In this document: positions 1 to 7,644 of the stretch, one piece after another | How the letters are laid out: the number at the start of each line of letters is the position of its first letter | Numbering within the stretch: position 1 is the stretch's first letter | From: Pedobacter sp. UBA5917 | GTDB taxonomy: Bacteria > Bacteroidota > Bacteroidia > Sphingobacteriales > Sphingobacteriaceae | Length of the DNA stretch: 12,043 bases | Assembly: GCF_002432345.1 (NCBI RefSeq) | Contig: NZ_DJDT01000124.1 | Location: forward strand, 1 to 12,043 | Direction of reading: 5' to 3' | Translations under genes and position numbers: made by a program | The notes under the pieces: model-generated | Seen by the model: only the letters and a program-made list of their open reading frames with translations | Database searches by the model: none | What the model was told of the DNA's origin: nothing

Positions 1-10
1 CAGGATGACA
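1..10. repeat. End fragment of a dispersed hairpin repeat
   Basis: The first ten bases, caggatgaca, match positions 7961-7970 (caggatgacg) at nine of ten bases. That stretch is the right end of one of the 8-bp-stem hairpin repeats in the 7.8-8.0 kb gap. The rest of the element would lie outside the window, so this is a likely but unprovable partial copy. It sits just beyond the 3' end of the ROK gene, the same kind of location as the other copies. Confidence 0.4.
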
Positions 11-43
11 GTTCTATATTAATATATGCTAGAATTCAAGCCA

Positions 44-940
44 TTACACCTTCCCAACACTTTCTTTTTCCTGCACCGCCCAACAGCCTGCTGCACCAAC
101 CAATGCGGCATCTTCATTCAGTTCCGAAATGTGGATGGGGCAGTTGATGTGCTGCGATTGAAGGTGCCTGATCACACCTGGAATAAAACGGTTAGCTGCA
201 TTTGCAATATTTCCGCCGATTACAATGGCTTCGGCTGCATTGTTCTGCTGGAAATCTTCCAGAAAGAGGCCAAGGTTTTGGCTAAATTCCGTAAATATTT
301 TGCGTACTGTAGGGCTTTCATCATAAAGTAACGCAAGTTCGCGTACGTTTAAAATATTGATTCCCGATAGTTCATAATAGCGTTTTAAAAACCAGCGGGT
401 AGAGAGGTAATCTTCGGCAATGCCATCCAAAAAAGGCGAACACCACAAATTGGCGTCGGTAATTTTTCCTTCCGAGCAAACGGCGCTTCCTAAACCGGTA
501 CCCAATGTAATCCCGATCAGTTTATCATAGTTTCCCGCTTCGCCGGCAAAAACCTCACCTGCCAAAAAACAGGAGGCATCGTTGCTCATCAAAATTTCAT
601 CGCTGCTGATCTGTAGCTCACTGGCCAGCATCTCTTTCACATTGAGACCATAAAATGCAGCATATTTATCGTTCCCTGCAATATAAGAAATACCATTTTC
701 GTAATCGAACGGGCCCGGCATGGCAATTCCCAAACGGCCCATTGTAAGATCAGCCTTTTTATAAGCTGCTTTAATGGTTGTGCACCAGGTTTTAATAATC
801 TGTTCGGTTGTGCCATGGGGATTTACACGATCGCGGCTATAAGTGTTTTTGAGGATATTGCGCTGCTGCATATCGAGAACGGCCGCGGTAATGTGCGAAC
901 CGCCAATATCAATGCCCAGTACATAATTGATTTTATTCAT
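44..940 (-). CDS. ROK-family sugar kinase-like protein
   Basis: This 298-residue protein has the fold signatures of the ROK (repressor, ORF, kinase) family, whose enzymes phosphorylate glucose, N-acetylglucosamine and related sugars with ATP in the cytoplasm. Visible are the N-terminal phosphate loop GIDIGGSHITAAV (residues 9-21), the GIAMPGPFDYENG segment (71-83), the N120-D121 pair whose Asp is the usual catalytic base, the GITLGTGLGSAV phosphate motif (143-154) and a late IGGNIANA adenosine-site segment (241-248). There is no N-terminal helix-turn-helix, so it is a kinase-type and not a repressor-type ROK. The usual zinc motif CxCGxxGCxE is absent; the equivalent stretch reads WCSPFLDGIAEDYLS (166-180). 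The start is the ATG at 938-940, placing the first motif at the normal distance. It is transcribed divergently from the sigma factor. The sugar specificity cannot be read. Confidence 0.88.
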   Translation of the reverse strand: MNKINYVLGIDIGGSHITAAVLDMQQRNILKNTYSRDRVNPHGTTEQIIKTWCTTIKAAYKKADLTMGRLGIAMPGPFDYENGISYIAGNDKYAAFYGLNVKEMLASELQISSDEILMSNDASCFLAGEVFAGEAGNYDKLIGITLGTGLGSAVCSEGKITDANLWCSPFLDGIAEDYLSTRWFLKRYYELSGINILNVRELALLYDESPTVRKIFTEFSQNLGLFLEDFQQNNAAEAIVIGGNIANAANRFIPGVIRHLQSQHINCPIHISELNEDAALVGAAGCWAVQEKESVGKV

Positions 941-1064
941 TGCTTCTGCTTCTAAAGATCTATAAATGGCGTGTGCCAGGGAGCTAACACTAAAAGAAGA
1001 ATCCCTTTTTTTGTCAAATTGCCTACAGGAGCGAGATTTTTTTATGAAATATTTTTTATTACCT

Positions 1065-1072
1065 TACATTTG
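1065..1072 (+). promoter_or_regulatory. Bacteroidota-type -7 box upstream of the sigma factor
   Basis: TACATTTG matches the TAnnTTTG -7 consensus of the Bacteroidota housekeeping sigma factor. The matching -33 TTTG is weak: only TTTATG at 1041-1046 lies at about the right spacing. Transcription would begin near 1077-1079, which would make the GTG at 971 unusable from this promoter and favour the TTG at 1091 as the start of the sigma gene. Confidence 0.45.
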
Positions 1073-1090
1073 ATTCAAAAACTAACCAAG

Positions 1091-1738
1091 TTGAAAGCAG
1101 CCAAGCTAGATCTAGTCGTTTTATGGAATAAGATTTGCCTCGAAGATGATATTACATCTTTTGAGCAGCTCTATCGCTTTCTGTATGGCAGGTTGCTTAA
1201 GTTCTCTGTTTATTATGTAAGCGATAAGCAGGCTGCCGAAGATATTGTTACCGAAGTTTTTGTTAAATGCTGGGAGAACCGCGCAGCAAGTACGCATGTG
1301 CTGAACCCCGAAAGTTACTTCTTTATTGCGGTTAAAAATCAATCGCTTAAATACCTTAAAAAAAATTCATCGGTTACGTTTATCGATTTAGTTGATGCTG
1401 AAGACGATATTTCGGCAAATATGCATACGCCCGAGTACCTGATCGAAACCAAAGAACTGCACCGCCAGCTTGATAAGGCCATTGCAGGTTTGGCGCCCCA
1501 GGCCGCCACGGTTTTCAGGCTGATCAAAGAAAGCGGGATGAAATATAAGGAAGTGGCCGAACTGCTGGATATCTCGCCGCGTACGGTGCAAACACAGTTA
1601 TTCAGGGCCATTGCCAAACTCCGCATAATTCTGCAGCCTTTAAACATAAAAGATAAGGGGACGGATGAAAAAATGATTGGAAAAATCATCTCTCTGGTTA
1701 TCTTAGTGGGTACTTTATCTTTTTTATATTTTTTGTAG
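1091..1738 (+). CDS. ECF RNA polymerase sigma factor, FecI-like, with hydrophobic C-terminal tail
   Basis: This extracytoplasmic-function sigma factor directs RNA polymerase to promoters released by the adjacent FecR. From the TTG at 1091 it has 215 residues. Sigma-2 covers about 23-90, with the core-binding and -10 region around AEDIVTEVFVKCWENR (49-64). Sigma-4 covers about 124-178, with the helix-turn-helix around YKEVAELLDISPRTVQTQ (152-169). The frame is open upstream to a GTG at 971 (255 residues), but those 40 extra residues do not look like sigma sequence, there is no in-frame ATG near the start, and a promoter box lies at 1065-1072; TTG 1091 gives the usual family N-terminus. The odd feature is an extra tail after sigma-4: residues 195-215 are almost wholly hydrophobic, with one Lys, and look like a membrane segment. 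The FecR gene follows after 48 bp, so the two are probably co-transcribed. The family call is firm; the start codon is inferred. Confidence 0.87.
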   Translation: MKAAKLDLVVLWNKICLEDDITSFEQLYRFLYGRLLKFSVYYVSDKQAAEDIVTEVFVKCWENRAASTHVLNPESYFFIAVKNQSLKYLKKNSSVTFIDLVDAEDDISANMHTPEYLIETKELHRQLDKAIAGLAPQAATVFRLIKESGMKYKEVAELLDISPRTVQTQLFRAIAKLRIILQPLNIKDKGTDEKMIGKIISLVILVGTLSFLYFL

Positions 1739-1786
1739 GCAATTTTCCCATAAAAAGGAACATATCATAAAGGACGGAAAAACGAA

Positions 1787-2791
1787 ATGACAGATCAAAG
1801 ATTTACAGAATTGCTTGGAAAACAATTGGCCGGAGAAATTTCGCCGGATGAATCTGTTGAGCTGAAATCTATTTTAGCCGATAATCCGGTGCTGAAAAAT
1901 GAGCATGATGTGCTGCAGGCCTATTTTGAGGCTGAAACCGTTGAAGATGAAAATGCTGATCCCGTTTTCGAGCGGATCAAAGCACAGATTAATGTTCCGG
2001 AGCAGGCGGTTTTAACGGTTAAGAAAAACAGGTCTTATGGCATCTGGTTAAAAATTGCGGCAGTTCTCGCCATTGCATTGGCTGCGGTACTGGTTTATAA
2101 CCGCGCAACAATTTTCTCTACACAACCTGCTTTATTGAATGTGCAAACCAAAGCTGCTGAAGTTAAAACCATTGTACTGGCTGATGGCTCTACCGTGAAA
2201 ATCAATTCGGGCAGCAGTTTAAAATACCCTAAACAGTTTAAAGCCGATACCAGAGAGGTTTACCTATCGGGCGAGGCTTTTTTCGAAGTACATAAAGATG
2301 CTGCACATCCTTTTATTGTGCACACCGCCGATATTGCCGTGAAAGTGCTGGGTACCGAATTTGATGTTAAAGCTTATGCAAACGATGCTTTTACCGAAAC
2401 TACGCTAATCAGGGGAAAGGTAGCTGTTTCGCTAAAGAATAATAAGGATCAAACTTTTACCCTAAAACCAAACGATAAATTTACTTTATCCAATGGTAAG
2501 GGGATTGTAAGCCAGTTGACACTTTTTAACGGCGGCGGAACAGATAAGGTTATCGAAACCGCCTGGCTAAACCACGAACTGATCTTTAAAAACAACCGTT
2601 TTGATGAAGTGGCCAAACTTTTCGAACGTTGGTACGGTGTTAAAGTAAACTTTAAGGAAAACGACCTGAAAGCGGTAGAATTTACGGCACATTTCGGGAA
2701 AGAAAGCCTTACCGAAGCTTTAAACGTATTAAAACTGATCGAAAATTTCAATTATTCGGTAAAGGGTAAAAATGTGTACATCTACCGTTAA
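1787..2791 (+). CDS. FecR-family anti-sigma factor with DUF4974-like C-terminus
   Basis: This 334-residue single-pass inner-membrane regulator binds and controls the upstream ECF sigma factor and receives the signal from the outer-membrane receptor. Residues 1-80 form a cytoplasmic anti-sigma region. Residues 85-104 are a clear transmembrane helix (YGIWLKIAAVLAIALAAVLV). The FecR core lies at about 125-215 and includes the characteristic LADGSTVKINSGSSLKYP and YLSGEAFFEVHKDAAHPF segments. The C-terminal part (about 268-334) matches the DUF4974 pattern of Bacteroidota FecR proteins, starting near LIFKNNRFDEVAKLFERWYG; in the periplasm it is expected to contact the STN domain of the partner receptor. 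Length is normal for the family. The start ATG at 1787 follows an A/G-rich stretch (aaaggacgg at 1770-1778). It lies between the sigma gene and susC, the standard order for such a signalling unit. Confidence 0.94.
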   Translation: MTDQRFTELLGKQLAGEISPDESVELKSILADNPVLKNEHDVLQAYFEAETVEDENADPVFERIKAQINVPEQAVLTVKKNRSYGIWLKIAAVLAIALAAVLVYNRATIFSTQPALLNVQTKAAEVKTIVLADGSTVKINSGSSLKYPKQFKADTREVYLSGEAFFEVHKDAAHPFIVHTADIAVKVLGTEFDVKAYANDAFTETTLIRGKVAVSLKNNKDQTFTLKPNDKFTLSNGKGIVSQLTLFNGGGTDKVIETAWLNHELIFKNNRFDEVAKLFERWYGVKVNFKENDLKAVEFTAHFGKESLTEALNVLKLIENFNYSVKGKNVYIYR

Positions 2792-2792
2792 C

Positions 2793-2819
2793 ACAAATAG
2801 TTAAGCTGTGTATATTTGT
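2793..2819. repeat. Inverted repeat in the fecR-susC gap
   Basis: ACAAATA (2793-2799) and TATTTGT (2813-2819) are a perfect 7-bp inverted repeat separated by 13 bp, filling most of the 32-bp gap between the anti-sigma and receptor genes. The right arm overlaps the TATATTTG promoter box. It could be a regulator site or a small hairpin just ahead of the susC start codon. Coincidence in an AT-rich gap is possible. Confidence 0.4.
2811..2818 (+). promoter_or_regulatory. Candidate -7 promoter box directly ahead of susC
   Basis: TATATTTG is a perfect match to the Bacteroidota TAnnTTTG -7 box and ends five bases before the susC ATG at 2824. No good TTTG -33 box is seen at the expected spacing (gtta at 2787-2790 is the nearest). 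If functional, the transcript would start at or within a few bases of the start codon and be nearly leaderless, and susC/susD could be expressed separately from the sigma/anti-sigma pair. Confidence 0.45.
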
Positions 2820-2823
2820 AGCC

Positions 2824-5800
2824 ATGAATTTTGCGCAGCGGATCATATTATTAATCGGATTGATTTTTCCGCTATGTGTACATGCGCAAACCAAAGTAAG
2901 TCTAAATTTTAACGAAGCCAACTTCGAACAGGTAATCGAAAGCATACAGCATCAAACCGTTTACCGTTTTGCCTACAGTGAATCCAAAATTCCCAAACAC
3001 CGCGTATCGGTTAAGGTTGAAGACGAAGAAGCCATAAAAGTAATCGAACAGTTGCTGCTCAACAGTGGCTTCACCTATTCGGTACTGCCCAATAACCTCA
3101 TTGTTATCCGAAAAAATGTTGATGGCAAATTAACGGCCGATAGTGTACATCTTTTAAAAGAGGTGGTAATTACAGCCCTGGGCATCGAAAAAGACAATCA
3201 AAAAGTAGGTTATGCCTTAACAACAATTAAAGGATCTTCTATTGCCAAAGCCAGAGAAAGTAATATGATCATGGCCTTGCAGGGTAGGGTAGCAGGGCTT
3301 AACATTACAGGTGTAAACGGTGGGCCGGGTTCGGCTGCACGCGTACTCATCCGCGGGGTTTCGAGCATGACAGCGGCTTCGCCCTTGTTTATCGTAAATG
3401 GCGTACCCATTGATAACAGCGTGAGGGGGAGTGCCACCGAATATGGCGGTGCCGATTATGGCGATGGCATCAGTAACATCAACCCGGATGATATCGAGAC
3501 CATTACGATACTGAAAGGTTCAGCTGCTTCGGCCTTATATGGTGCCAGGGCGGCCAATGGCGTAATCCTGATCAACCTGAAAAGCGGCGGCGAAAATACC
3601 AGGGCAAAGCTCGAATACAATACCAATCTCTCTTTTGATGTTCCTGTAAATTCAACCGATTTTCAATATACCTATGGTCAGGGAGCGCAGAATAAACGTC
3701 CTACCGATCAGTATAATGCCATTTCTACCAGTTTACTAAGCTGGGGAGAAACGATGGATGGCAAATTGAGTCCGCAGGTTGATGGCTCTATGCGGCCATA
3801 TAGTCTGGTTAAAAACAACATCCAGACTTTTTACCGTACAGCCCCGGCTTTTATCAATACGTTATCGCTGGTTGGCGGTAATAACCGGAACAATTACCGT
3901 GTTTCGGCTTCCAATTTAGATTACAGTTCGTTGCTGATCAACAGTGCTTTAAACCGTAAAACCTTTAATTTTTATGGTACAGTGGCTTTAAGCAACAAAC
4001 TGTCGTTAAGCCTTACCGGAAATTACATTTACGAAAACAACAAGAACAAAAGTTACCTGAGCGATGGTCCGTTAAATGCCAATTACGGGATTTCGGCACT
4101 GGCTACCAGTTTGGATCAATCGATCCTGGCGCCGGGTTTTGATCCGGAAACGGGTTTCGAAAGCCGCTGGAACCCCGATGAATATAAAACCAATCCTTAC
4201 TTCCTGATGAACAAACAGGCCGATTATGCCAAAAGGAACCGTTACATCACTTCGGGTGTGCTGAAATATCAGCTGGCCAGTTGGGCTGCACTTCAGGGGC
4301 GCATCGGCTACGATTCGAGCAGGGATGAAGTGGTTAGTGTTTTGCCTACCGGAGTGGCTTTTTCGATCAACAGGCAGGGCGGATTTAATGCTTACAATCA
4401 AAATCATACAGCTGAACTTAACAGTGATATTTTATTCAGTGCCACCCAGAATCTTAGCGATAAATTGAATCTCGAACTTTCGGTAGGTGCCAATTACCGC
4501 GAACGGAGGGGGACAACTGAAAAGTTAATAGGCTCACAGTTTAAAATACCCTATCTCTATGTGCCCGAAAACCTGATTACCAGTACCAAAACCTTGGGCG
4601 TATCGAGGATCGTAACCGAATCGGCCTATTACACCGCTGATTTAAGTTACAGGCATTTGCTTAATTTTTCGGTAACGGGGCGTTATGATATCTATTCGAC
4701 CTTACCGGCCAACAACCGCGGTATATTTGTGCCGGGCGTATCGGGCAGTTTCATTTTTTCAGACCTGTTGAAATTAAAAGGTCTCGATTTTGGTAAATTA
4801 AGGCTCGATTTTGCCAAAACCAGTGGCGAACCCATTGTTCCCTATACCACACAGATTTATTACACGGTTGATAATCAGGTAAACGGTGTGCCAGTGGGCG
4901 GTTTTTCGGGCGATCTGCCCAATTACAATTTAAAGCCTTTTACCCTGAATGAAATAGAGGCCGGTATCGATCTTAAATTTTTTAACAGCCGTTTGGATAT
5001 CGATTTTACTTATTTCAACCGCCTTACCCACAACGAAATTATCAATGCCAAACAGTCGGTTACCACCGGTTTTACCTCTGCTTATGTTAACCTTGGCGAA
5101 ACCCGTAACGCAGGCATTGAACTGGCTTTGGGTTATACACCAATACTCACTACAAATAGCAAATGGCAGATTAACCTGAACCTTACCAAAGTAAAAAATA
5201 CACTGCTATCTATCGATGGCAACAGCAATTATACTTTAACCGGTACTTATCGCCCTTTAAATGCCAATACCGCACTGGTGGTGGGCAAACCGATTACCCA
5301 GATTATGGCATACGATTACCTGCGCGATGCCAACGGAAATGTAATTATAGGTTCGGATGGTATACCCAAACGGGGCAATTTTATCCCAATGGGCGGTACC
5401 ATGCCTACGTTATACGGTGGTATTACCAACAGTTTTAGCTATAAACAGTTCAGTTTTTCTTTTTTGATCGATTATCGTTTCGGCAATAAAATCCTATCGG
5501 CAACCGCTTATTATAGTTATGTTCAGGGTTTAAATAAGGCCACCCTGGTTGGTAGGGAAACCGGCATTGTTGCCGATGGCGTTTTGGAGAACGGGCAAAA
5601 AAATACCATCAACGTGCCTGCTTATGCCTATTATCCCGAGCTGGCAACCAATATTTCGGCTCTATCGGTGCTTAATGGAAGTTTTATCAAATTGAGGCAG
5701 GCCACATTGGGTTATAGTTTTAATCCGCGGTATTTAAAAAGAACACCTTTTAGCAGTGTAGGGATCGATCTGGTAGCCCGAAACCTGTTTACTTTATTGA

Positions 5801-5925
5801 AATACAGCGAAAATGTAGATCCCGAATCGCAGTTTTCGCCTACTCTGGGTTATGCAGGTATCGAAGGTGCCTCGTTACCTGCCACACGTACATTTGGGAT
5901 CAATTTTAACTTTAAATTCAAATAA
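2824..5925 (+). CDS. SusC/RagA-family TonB-dependent outer-membrane transporter with STN signalling domain
   Basis: This 1033-residue outer-membrane transporter imports a ligand handed over by its SusD partner, using TonB energy. Residues 1-21 are a signal peptide (cleavage after VHA). Residues about 23-97 form a secretin/TonB short N-terminal (STN) domain of the FecA signalling type, which talks to FecR. A TonB-box-like stretch EVVITALGIEKDNQKVGYA (113-131) leads into the plug, which carries the SusC hallmark around DIETITILKGSAASALYGAR (223-242). The remainder is the beta-barrel, ending in the typical RTFGINFNFKFK strand with a C-terminal aromatic-X pattern. Most SusC proteins with an STN domain have a carboxypeptidase-regulatory-like domain of about 80-90 residues between STN and plug; here only about 14 residues separate them, so that domain is missing. 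The ATG at 2824 is the only start that keeps the signal peptide. The susD gene begins one base after its stop. The ligand is unknown. Confidence 0.95.
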   Translation: MNFAQRIILLIGLIFPLCVHAQTKVSLNFNEANFEQVIESIQHQTVYRFAYSESKIPKHRVSVKVEDEEAIKVIEQLLLNSGFTYSVLPNNLIVIRKNVDGKLTADSVHLLKEVVITALGIEKDNQKVGYALTTIKGSSIAKARESNMIMALQGRVAGLNITGVNGGPGSAARVLIRGVSSMTAASPLFIVNGVPIDNSVRGSATEYGGADYGDGISNINPDDIETITILKGSAASALYGARAANGVILINLKSGGENTRAKLEYNTNLSFDVPVNSTDFQYTYGQGAQNKRPTDQYNAISTSLLSWGETMDGKLSPQVDGSMRPYSLVKNNIQTFYRTAPAFINTLSLVGGNNRNNYRVSASNLDYSSLLINSALNRKTFNFYGTVALSNKLSLSLTGNYIYENNKNKSYLSDGPLNANYGISALATSLDQSILAPGFDPETGFESRWNPDEYKTNPYFLMNKQADYAKRNRYITSGVLKYQLASWAALQGRIGYDSSRDEVVSVLPTGVAFSINRQGGFNAYNQNHTAELNSDILFSATQNLSDKLNLELSVGANYRERRGTTEKLIGSQFKIPYLYVPENLITSTKTLGVSRIVTESAYYTADLSYRHLLNFSVTGRYDIYSTLPANNRGIFVPGVSGSFIFSDLLKLKGLDFGKLRLDFAKTSGEPIVPYTTQIYYTVDNQVNGVPVGGFSGDLPNYNLKPFTLNEIEAGIDLKFFNSRLDIDFTYFNRLTHNEIINAKQSVTTGFTSAYVNLGETRNAGIELALGYTPILTTNSKWQINLNLTKVKNTLLSIDGNSNYTLTGTYRPLNANTALVVGKPITQIMAYDYLRDANGNVIIGSDGIPKRGNFIPMGGTMPTLYGGITNSFSYKQFSFSFLIDYRFGNKILSATAYYSYVQGLNKATLVGRETGIVADGVLENGQKNTINVPAYAYYPELATNISALSVLNGSFIKLRQATLGYSFNPRYLKRTPFSSVGIDLVARNLFTLLKYSENVDPESQFSPTLGYAGIEGASLPATRTFGINFNFKFK

Positions 5926-5926
5926 G

Positions 5927-7528
5927 ATGGCGATGAAGAATTTTGGGGTAATGGCTTTATTCTTATTGTTTTTGCTGAACAGCTGCTCGAAGGCAAAGCT
6001 GGATGAGATCAATACAGACCCGACAAAACTGACCGAGAACAATTACGATCCGAACAGTTTGCTCGCCCAGGCGCAGTTAAAATATGGCAATGTGGGTTAT
6101 TACCAGTTATTGTACCAGAGTACCATGATGCAATTGCTCGCCTCAAGCTATTATTATTACAACAATGGCGATAAATACATCAATGTGGGCAGCTTTACCG
6201 ACTATCAGGGGCGCATTTTCGACGAAGGTTATGCCGATGCTTCCTACATCAGGGAGATGCAGCGCCTGGCGAGGTTGAAAGATCCTGTAGCATATCAAAA
6301 CCTGATTGCCATAGGCGACATTATGTTTGTGCTGATTTTGCAGCGCATTACCGATACCTATGGCGATGTACCCTATTCGCAGGCGGTTAAAGCCATGCAA
6401 GGTGTTAAATATCCGGTTTACGACCGTCAGGAAGATGTTTATTCGCAGATGCTGAATGATTTAGATGCAGCCACCCAGCAACTGGATGCTGAAAAACCTG
6501 GTCCTACGGCCGATCTTTTCTACAAAGGCGACATCAGCAAATGGAGGAAATTTGGCTATTCGTTAATGTTGAGGGTGGCCATGCGACTAACCAAAATAGA
6601 TCCCGCAAAAGCAAGGATTTGGACGGAGAAAGCGGCCGGTAAAACTTTTCAGGGCAATAACGATAATGCGATCATGCTAACCGATGCTTCTTCTTTTAAT
6701 AGTCAGAATGGAACATCACTGGCTTTAAGAACCTATTCCGATTACCTCGAGGTACGCTGGAGCAAAACATTGATCGATCAGCTTAAAAATACCAACGACC
6801 CGCGTTTAGGTATTATTGGCGAAATACCGAAAGATGGATTGGCCAAAAATGCAGATCAGAACCTCAATGGAAATACCGATGCGAGTGTACAACTGGGGAT
6901 GCCAAACGGCTACGATCTGCAGGGCGGGAGTACCGATATCAGTCGTTCGCCAAATTATCCCGGTGGTACAGGCAGTGGAAGCGATTTTGCCCCCTTGGGT
7001 AAATATTCGAGACCGCGCACCGAAGTTTACCTTAAATTGGGCGGTCCTATCTTTATTCTCACTTATGCCGAAACCGAATTTTTACTTGCCGAAGCAAAGG
7101 TAAGGAGCTGGAATGTAGACGGGACTGCAAAAGCGCATTATACCAACGGATTGACGGGGGCAATACAATCGTTGGCGCAGATGGATCCTTTGGCAACGCT
7201 TGATGCGAATAAAATCACCACTTTTGTAAATCAGCATCCGCTCGATGAATCCAGCCCCGAAAATTCATTAAATGCCATCAATACCCAATACTGGGTGGCT
7301 ACCGGAACCAATTTCAACTTTATCGAATCATGGTTAAACTGGAAAAGAAGTGGTTACCCTAAACTTGAGCCAGTAAATTATAAAGGCAATGTAACCAACA
7401 ACACCATCCCGAGGAGGATGATTTACCTTTCAACAGAAATCCTGAATAACCCACAGAATTATAAAGATGCCGTGGCAAGGCTTGCCGGTGGCGATGTGCT
7501 TACGGCGAGGGTGTGGTGGGATAATTGA
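5927..7528 (+). CDS. SusD/RagB-family nutrient-binding outer-membrane lipoprotein
   Basis: From the ATG at 5927 this is a 533-residue surface lipoprotein that acts as the lid and ligand-binding partner of the upstream SusC. The N-terminus is a lipoprotein signal peptide with hydrophobic core VMALFLLFLLNSC and lipobox Leu-Asn-Ser-Cys (residues 17-20). The following DEINTDPTKLTENNYDPNSL stretch and the QRITDTYGDVPYSQA segment are typical of the SusD-like_2 branch, rich in helical TPR-like structure. The frame stays open upstream to 5852, inside susC, but that would put 25 residues ahead of the signal peptide, so 5927 (or the second ATG at 5933) is preferred. The one-base gap after the susC stop suggests translational coupling. 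No glycoside hydrolase, peptidase or other enzyme follows, so the ligand (sugar, peptide or other) cannot be inferred. Confidence 0.94.
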   Translation: MAMKNFGVMALFLLFLLNSCSKAKLDEINTDPTKLTENNYDPNSLLAQAQLKYGNVGYYQLLYQSTMMQLLASSYYYYNNGDKYINVGSFTDYQGRIFDEGYADASYIREMQRLARLKDPVAYQNLIAIGDIMFVLILQRITDTYGDVPYSQAVKAMQGVKYPVYDRQEDVYSQMLNDLDAATQQLDAEKPGPTADLFYKGDISKWRKFGYSLMLRVAMRLTKIDPAKARIWTEKAAGKTFQGNNDNAIMLTDASSFNSQNGTSLALRTYSDYLEVRWSKTLIDQLKNTNDPRLGIIGEIPKDGLAKNADQNLNGNTDASVQLGMPNGYDLQGGSTDISRSPNYPGGTGSGSDFAPLGKYSRPRTEVYLKLGGPIFILTYAETEFLLAEAKVRSWNVDGTAKAHYTNGLTGAIQSLAQMDPLATLDANKITTFVNQHPLDESSPENSLNAINTQYWVATGTNFNFIESWLNWKRSGYPKLEPVNYKGNVTNNTIPRRMIYLSTEILNNPQNYKDAVARLAGGDVLTARVWWDN

Positions 7529-7532
7529 GGGG

Positions 7533-7595
7533 AGATGGAGGATGTAAAATGGATGATGTAAGATGGAAGATGGAAGATGGAAAATGGATGATGGA
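7533..7595. repeat. Nine-unit heptamer tandem array
   Basis: Nine contiguous 7-bp units in perfect register read agatgga, ggatgta, aaatgga, tgatgta, agatgga, agatgga, agatgga, aaatgga, tgatgga, all fitting D-R-ATG-K-A. The array begins four bases after the susD stop codon. The strand is purine-rich, which suggests slippage-driven expansion. Heptamer tandem repeats of this kind are known in intergenic regions of several bacterial groups; unit number may vary between strains. Confidence 0.9.
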
Positions 7596-7644
7596 AAGGA
7601 TTCTGCGGTGATCAACGTAATCCGCGGGAGCCAATTCCAACTCC

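Noticed and set aside
26..331. Plus-strand open frame opposite the ROK gene.
   Set aside because: It is antisense to a clear ROK protein and shows no family features.
971..1090. A 40-residue N-terminal extension of the sigma factor from GTG 971.
   Set aside because: The residues are unlike sigma-2 sequence, and a promoter box at 1065-1072 would exclude them from the transcript; TTG 1091 fits better.
1106..1115. Perfect 10-bp palindrome CTAGATCTAG.
   Set aside because: It lies in the coding start of the sigma gene and is short enough to arise by chance; no partner site was seen.
4072..4407. Minus-strand open frame inside susC.
   Set aside because: The plus-strand frame is an unbroken SusC barrel; the antisense frame is a by-product of its codon use.
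5852..5926. An upstream start for the SusD-like protein inside susC.
   Set aside because: It would place 25 residues ahead of a complete lipoprotein signal peptide that begins at 5927.
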